NCBI RefSeq assembly: GCF_019112545.1
Contig: NW_025064892.1
Location: forward strand, 1,221,921-1,285,920
Direction of reading: 5' to 3'
From: Guyanagaster necrorhizus
Taxonomy: Eukaryota; Basidiomycota; Agaricomycetes; Agaricales; Physalacriaceae
Length of the DNA: 64,000 nucleotides
The notes below the pieces were generated by a model, which searched no databases, was not told where the DNA came from, and saw only the letters and a list, made by a program, of their open reading frames with translations. Shown here one piece after another: positions 58,472 to 64,000 of the stretch. Each line of letters opens with the position of its first letter. Position 1 is the first letter of the stretch. Made by a program: the position numbers and the translations under genes.

Positions 58472-60401
58472 TTGAAAACGATAGAGCAATTGAATTGCTC
58501 TGTCCTACTGTCTCTACTTTTTCTGTTTCTTTCGCTTTTCTTTACGACAATCACTCCTGTATCTGTTTGGTTCGAGACCTTGATGGAAAATGTGTCGTGG
58601 AGTCGTCCTCCTGTCTCACAGAACCAGGACTCACCCCCCAAGACAACTCACTCGAGACTCAGACTACGGAGACAGCAAGCCAAGCAACAAGCAATGGACA
58701 CAGAGTACATTGCTTTCTCCCCCTATCTTATGACTATATATTGACCTCGGCGGTGTAGCACTACATACATGCCCCTGGACGTAACAATTGTTGCTACTCC
58801 CATCGCAGTGGCTAAAGGAGCTCATCTTTCGTCTTTCACGGAGACTGCCTTGGCCACAAGGATGCCGTATCGCATGATGAAGCAACGTCCACAGCTTTCA
58901 AGTCCGCCTTGGCAGCAATGCAACATGCTCGGGCGGCAGGAGACGACGTCGACAAAGTACGCCGATTTGGCATATTATCACACTGTGTACTGACTTGTAT
59001 GCAGTGAATCCACATGGACCAGCATTACCATATTGCCGACGTCGACAACGGCTGATGCCTCGAGCAGTGTGACGTCGATGACGACGACTTCATCGTGGAC
59101 GACGTCGTCAACGGCTACGGCGAGTAATTCGAACAGCACTTCATCCGAGTCGTTCCTGTCAACGTCCAATGCTTCGTACGCGATTTATTGCATTTACTCG
59201 CTTGTACTTACCTTTAAACAGGTTGTCGTCAACGATGCTTTCCACAACGTCCGAGCCGGCTTCTTCAACGTCCTCTTATGCAACTTCTACCGAGTCCGAG
59301 TCCCCATTCTCCACCTCCTCTTCGTCTGCTGTCAGTGCGCCTTCGCCAACGTCAAGCTCGTTTATCTTTCCTTCGTCGCCGACTTCGTATTCATGGGCAT
59401 CACCGTCGACCTACTGGCCGATGCCGGCGACATCATGGTATACGGTTGTCAGCACGTCCTGGGTTGCCGAACCAGAGACTGTTACACGAGTTTCCGGTTC
59501 TTCCACTAGTGCTCGGTCGTCGCAGTTCTTTGCCTCGACTACTACCATCACTTCTACGGGTTTACTCAGTACCAACACCCCGGATGAAGGAAATAGCCTC
59601 TCGCGCAATACGGGAGCTATTATTGGTATTGCTGTCGCTGTAGCAGTCGTCGTGATGCTCATAGCCATCGGAGCATTCTTCGCGTGCCGGAAATACCGAC
59701 GGTCAGCTTCAGAGCCGTGGACCAAGCAACCACAGTTCATGCCGTCATGGCGTCCCCCGCTTGAGGGTGACGACGGTAGCAGCATTGGTGCCACTGTTAC
59801 GGCAACGAGCACGGTTGGACATCGGATGTCTTCTGGCCAAATCCCCTACATTGATCCGCGAGAGATGGGACCGCCCTCGTCGGAAGGGATGGCAACCTCG
59901 TCCCATGGCCACTCGTCCCATGAGTCTTCGAGCTATGCTCTCCTCTCGCGATCGAGGTCGTCTTCAGTAGGAAAGCACATGCGGGCAGAAGAAGCACCAT
60001 CTGAGGAGGAAGAATCTCTCGGTCGATTGCATGCAAGGAGGCCTCTCCAAGTATCAGATCTCGTCATCCCCCCAGTTCCAAGGATACCTTCTGCAATACA
60101 GTTACTCCCGACTTCCCCAATTTCTTCAGCGTCCTCGGCTTATCCCAGTTCTTTACTCAATCCGCCGCCACCGCTTCCCTTTGCACCCCCTGCTTCTGCC
60201 TACGCTGTTCAAAGTTCGTCGTCGTGGCCTCCCCCACCGATGCAGGTTCCTTCGTTTGAGACGCGCGCCCGTGAAGGTCTGCTTCACCCATCAGTCGGCC
60301 TTGAACAATCGGAGAGTGTCACAAGTTTCAGGGACCATATGGATTATTCAAGGCCTATTCTGCCGAGGAGGATAGATAGAGGTGAAGAGGATTCAATATG
60401 A
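58472..60401 (+). CDS. Ser/Thr-rich single-pass membrane protein (cell-surface mucin/sensor-like)
   Basis: Confident exons are 59,005-59,175 and 59,222-60,401, joined by a 46-bp intron. They encode a ~120-residue Ser/Thr-rich ectodomain (likely O-glycosylated), one transmembrane helix (GAIIGIAVAVAVVVMLIAIG, about 59,605-59,665) followed by the stop-transfer CRKYRR, and a ~240-residue Ser/Pro-rich cytoplasmic tail. An upstream exon ending near 58,963 (...GRQETTST) joins in frame through a GT..AG intron. The 5' end is uncertain: a frame from 58,472 begins MKTIEQLNCSVLLSLLFLFL, a good signal peptide, but the join to the next exon was not resolved. The layout resembles fungal Mid2/Wsc-like wall-stress sensors or Agaricomycete mucin-like surface proteins, but no WSC or other named domain is visible. 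Confidence 0.7.
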
Positions 60402-60707
60402 ATGATATTTTTCTTGTTTTCTTGCCGTTCGCTTTTTATCACTACTTAACCATATACCCCCCCTCATCCACACTCACACTTACACACACACGTCGCAATT
60501 GCATTTTAGTACATAGCAATAACATATAATCCGTAATCCGTTCCCTGGGATTGTGTATTTCTAAGTATAAGAATATCACACTTTCACGTCGAAGATGCAC
60601 AAGTTCTTTTTTCTTATGACAATTGGTGACTGTAAATGCAATGGAGATAATATTTGGAATAAATGATACAGAAAATGTCAGGACGTATTTGTTAGCCTAC
60701 TTAGCAC

Positions 60708-62880
60708 CTACAACAAGATAGGCCGGAAGTAGAGTTTCAGTCCCTCCGCAGAATGCAAACGCGCCCCAACCACCCCATCAGGCCGCACCACCACCACAAG
60801 ACTCGTGCCCTCCTCGACATTATAGTGCTTGAAAGCATACCCCTCCTCGTCCCGCAACATACCACCAGCACCACCCTCCGCTCTAACAGCAGAGTTTCTC
60901 GGCAGAACGACGATAGGCTTCACCAGGGCCGAGGGATACGATCTCAGCGCGTCCAGAACCTCCACGCGCATCTTCACATCATCCGAAAACACAAGCACCG
61001 TATGGTGTGCAGGCCCAAAGCTGTCAAACAGCGCAACCTTACCCCCGCCTTCGCCGTCGGCACGCACCAGCCCCGGGGCCTCGGGGGCCCGGTCCCCGCC
61101 CTGCACGCGGCCGTCGAGGCCCGACCTATAGGGATCCACCGCCTCGTCGCCCGGGTTCGTCTCATCGACGACGATCGGGCTCCCGCGATACGTGACGCCA
61201 AACTGGCGCAGGATGTACCCCCGGAACCACCCCGTGTGGTTGTCCTCGGCGCGTTTGAAGGTCTTGTTGAAGAGCTCGGTGGTGCATTCGAGCATCGCGG
61301 CGACGACGGGGAGGCGTTCGGCGTTGTACGTCTCGAGGAGAGAGGGTGGGGCGAGGCGTTTGTGTACGAGGGCGAGTTTCCATGCGAGGTTGTGCTGGTG
61401 GCGTTTTTTTAGTGAGAAACGTTGTGTGGGTGTTTCATTGGGATGGTTTTTTTTTACTCACTGCGTCTAGTACTCCGGTATTGATACCCTGATCGATGTG
61501 TTTATTTGTTAAGATCTTCGGATGCAATAAAAGATAGTACGAACCTGGCCGCCGGTAGGACTATGTACATGCGCGGCATCTAAGATACATCAGATCAGGG
61601 GCGGCCAAGACGCAGAAATTACGATGAAGCAAGAACACACCTCCAGCAACAAACACCCTTCCCACTCCGAATTTGTTCACCATCCGAATGTTAACTCTAA
61701 AAAATAAATATGAGATCGGAAAATATCCCCAAGATCAATTTGAATGAAAACTTACTGGAACTGGGAAAGGAAGATCATCTTGCCAAAGTTGATATCGTTA
61801 CGTTTGGTGACTTGGCGGAACTCTTGGATAAAGCCTTCACGGCCAGACGCCATATTTTCGCGATTGAGGTCGGGGCCTGCGGCGATGACATAGTATCTAT
61901 CGTCCCCTGGCTTCAAGTACGGCCGAAGAGATACCCTGTTGGGAGTACATTGAGTGGGAAAACTTTGGGTAGAGGGACTCGTATTGCATCTTACGTTCGG
62001 CTAGAAGCATCTCCCCATACATGCCAGTACTGCACATGGTTCGTCAAATGGATGTATGAAATAAGAAGCAGCTTACAGATTGGTCTAATGGTGAGTTGAT
62101 GACTTGAACATCACCCACAACCCATCGCTCCGCAGACTTTGTCTCTCCCATAAACGTGAGCCCCAACTGTTTACGCACGGTACTCCGCCCGCCGTCTGTG
62201 CCAACGAGCCAAGCGACCTCCACAGTCTCCGGAACCCGCTCATTGGCGTCATTCCATTTCAAGAGATGGGTAGTGACACGGTCAGGGCCTTGTTCGAACG
62301 ACACCAGTTCCGTCCCGGTTTCCACTACGCAGCCGAACTTCGCAAGATAGTTACGCAGCACTTGTTCGTGTGCGTCCTGGCCGATGAGAATAGGGTTAAC
62401 CTAATAATGCATGATGAGATCAAGTCGTTGACATGATATTTACAGAACACTGACGATGGGACGATCAGGAGTGCTCTCCAACTCCTCGGACATTGGCATT
62501 CGCACTTTGATGCTGACACCATCTGGCTCGTACATTATGAGAGGATGCGACTTCCCGGACTCCTCTAGGATATCGGGGAGAACGCCTAGGAGTTTGTATA
62601 GTTCCATGGTCCGTGGCTAGTAAAGAAAAAAAAAATGGGTTTAATTAATCTTCTTGGAGCATAGAAAACTGCGCGCGACATACGTGGATGCCGGAGCCTT
62701 TCTGACCGACTTTGTAATTTGAACGTTCCTTGTCGATAATTCGTACGGGTACGCCATTCTTTATCAGAGAAAGAGCAAGGACGAGACCTGAGGGACCTGC
62801 GCCAACCTGGAAGCGCATCAGCCATCGGTGCACAACCACGAGGAAAAGAAGAAACGAACGATGAGAACGGTGTCTGTCAT
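60708..62880 (-). CDS. FAD-dependent aromatic monooxygenase (phenol 2-monooxygenase-like), ten exons, 549 aa
   Basis: Exons 62,880-62,860, 62,806-62,684, 62,616-62,455, 62,400-62,077, 62,029-61,995, 61,935-61,756, 61,696-61,641, 61,579-61,545, 61,488-61,462 and 61,394-60,708 give 1,650 coding nt in one frame. The first codes only MTDTVLI and completes the Rossmann start VLIVGAGPSGLVLA. Also present: IHPRTMELYKLLG, the DG motif LVGTDGGRSTVRKQLG, WHVWGDASSRTVSLRP, the GD motif VFVAGDAAHVHSPTGGQGINTG, and NLAWKLALVHK. A C-terminal thioredoxin-fold domain ends VVRPDGVVGARL. The enzyme would use NAD(P)H and O2 to hydroxylate a phenolic or aromatic substrate in the cytosol; the substrate is not predictable. 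All motifs are intact. Start: the 21-nt first exon is chosen because it restores the beta-strand before GAGPSG. Confidence 0.93.
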
Positions 62881-64000
62881 AGCAATTGAGGCTGTTGAAG
62901 ATGAATGAAAAGTTGAGTGGTGGTGTCTTGGTGTACTTTGAGCTAAGATGCTTTTATCTTCAAGATGGCGTAGTTGATGTTCACATGTGCCCCGTTCACG
63001 AGACTAAAATAACTCAGTCTCCCGAGTCGGACAACAATATGTCAAAATTAGAATGGATCCGAAAGCTTTCCTTACTGGGCAACATCGAAGTCTCGAGGCG
63101 AACATTTGAACCTTCGGGCTCATTCAGCGAGGGAGCGAGGGAATGATGCAGATGATGAAAGGTATTGTCCGAGTCGGTAGTAGCATACAACTCGTAATGA
63201 CGAGGATGCTTCCACTGGCCTCGGTCAAGGGTAATCTTACCGAGCCGTTTAACCTCAGTAACTGTGGGCAAGTATCCTTTTTGCGCACCACTGGCTGCGT
63301 GGCGGCGGTATCCATTAGCCGGATACCTCGTCAAGAAGGCGCTTGGGTTGCTCTACCGTGATGGAAAAGTCGATGGATAATCAAGTGCTCAAGACGAGAC
63401 AGACCCGCCAAGGATCAAGGTGGGTGCAAAGAAAGCCTGCGAAACCCTTCACTTTGACAGTGAGAAATCCGGGTGTCGGCAAACGTCTGTGTCTGTAAAT
63501 AGAATACAAGCGATTGGGCAGAGCAATACGGTAAGAATCGAGAAAGAAACTGCTCCAACTGTACGGTGTCGCGCTGCGAGACGGGGAAAAACGGTGTGGA
63601 AGCGCAATGCAAGAACTTTCGATCGTCCTCCGACTCACGTTCAGGTTGCGATGCGATTGTCACGTGGCCGCCTATGTGGCGCCGTCGCGATTCGCGAGGC
63701 GCGTTCATAAGGCGTACATGAATGAGTTGGCATTGAGACAACACAGTGCCGTAAACGTAATGTGTCGTATAGAAATAACTGCGAAACGGCCAGTTCTGTA
63801 TTAGAAAAGTCTACTACTGCTATTAAGTTGGAAGCGTACGGCTACAAAAATTACAAGCAGACAACGAGGACTGGCAACACATACGTGCATCTTCGATGAG
63901 CGGCGTATAAGAAATCTGCAAGATCATTTTGCTTCTCGAGAAGTTGCCAGCCAGACTTCCCCGTGCACAATAGGTAAAGCAATTACTACCGCCGGAGGTT
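62881..64000. other. Upstream region of the monooxygenase and window edge
   Basis: Short overlapping frames only (longest 109 codons, minus, 63,415-63,744). No domain, repeat or RNA gene was recognised. It contains the monooxygenase promoter, but no clear TATA box was identified. Confidence 0.4.

Noticed and set aside
60753..61412. 219-codon + strand ORF
   Set aside because: Antisense shadow of the last exon of the FAD monooxygenase.
1..64000. CRISPR array, rRNA or tRNA genes
   Set aside because: No regularly spaced direct repeats with unique spacers, no rRNA-like sequence and no clear tRNA B-box/cloverleaf noticed by eye; a tRNA scan was not possible.

Overview
The window looks like Agaricomycete (Basidiomycota) DNA. 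Evidence: short introns of about 45-60 bp with GT..AG ends, a FunK1-type fungal protein kinase, a conventional actin, a secreted RlpA/expansin-like protein, and abundant chromodomain Ty3/Gypsy elements. A Tricholoma-like agaric would fit, but the genus cannot be fixed from the sequence alone.

Layout. (1) 1-40,826 is a Russian-doll nest of Ty3/Gypsy chromoviruses of two families. I label the copies C, D, E, F, G, H and A. C (+, 324-3,426) is interrupted by D (-). D is interrupted by E (-, 5,599-23,483, target duplication CTAAT). E is interrupted by F (-, 12,873-22,572, duplication GGCTC/GGCTT). F carries an unclassified insertion (13,705-15,450, flanked by ACCAT). G (-, 23,772-27,160) abuts D. 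H (+, 28,519-40,826) is interrupted by A (+, 29,719-37,611, duplication CTATC), the most complete copy. Family 1 is C, F, G, H and A (LTR about 500 bp). Family 2 is D and E (LTR about 461 bp). (2) 40,827-42,440 is a decayed pogo-type DDE transposase. (3) 42,459-44,160 is a decayed FunK1 paralogue carrying a 217-bp solo LTR. (4) 44,990-64,000 is ordinary gene space with normal CpG content: an intact FunK1 kinase, an actin and an S33 peptidase that both lack a recognisable N-terminal half, an RlpA-like secreted protein, a CX5R phosphatase ending in KDEL, a Ser/Thr-rich single-pass membrane protein, and a complete ten-exon FAD monooxygenase.

Three points stand out. First, family 1 carries an extra gene on the strand opposite to gag-pol, between pol and the 3' LTR. 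It has a coiled coil, a C-x2-C-x6-C ... C-x2-C-x6-C cluster, and one spliceosomal intron at the same place in all four copies that can be read. Second, both families show an 11-13 nt match between the predicted 5' end of their RNA and the site just after the 5' LTR, as in Tf1/sushi-type self-priming. Third, the repeat block is almost free of CpG and full of C-to-T/G-to-A stop codons. This signature fades inside the FunK1 pseudogene near 43.3 kb, as expected of a methylated-heterochromatin boundary.
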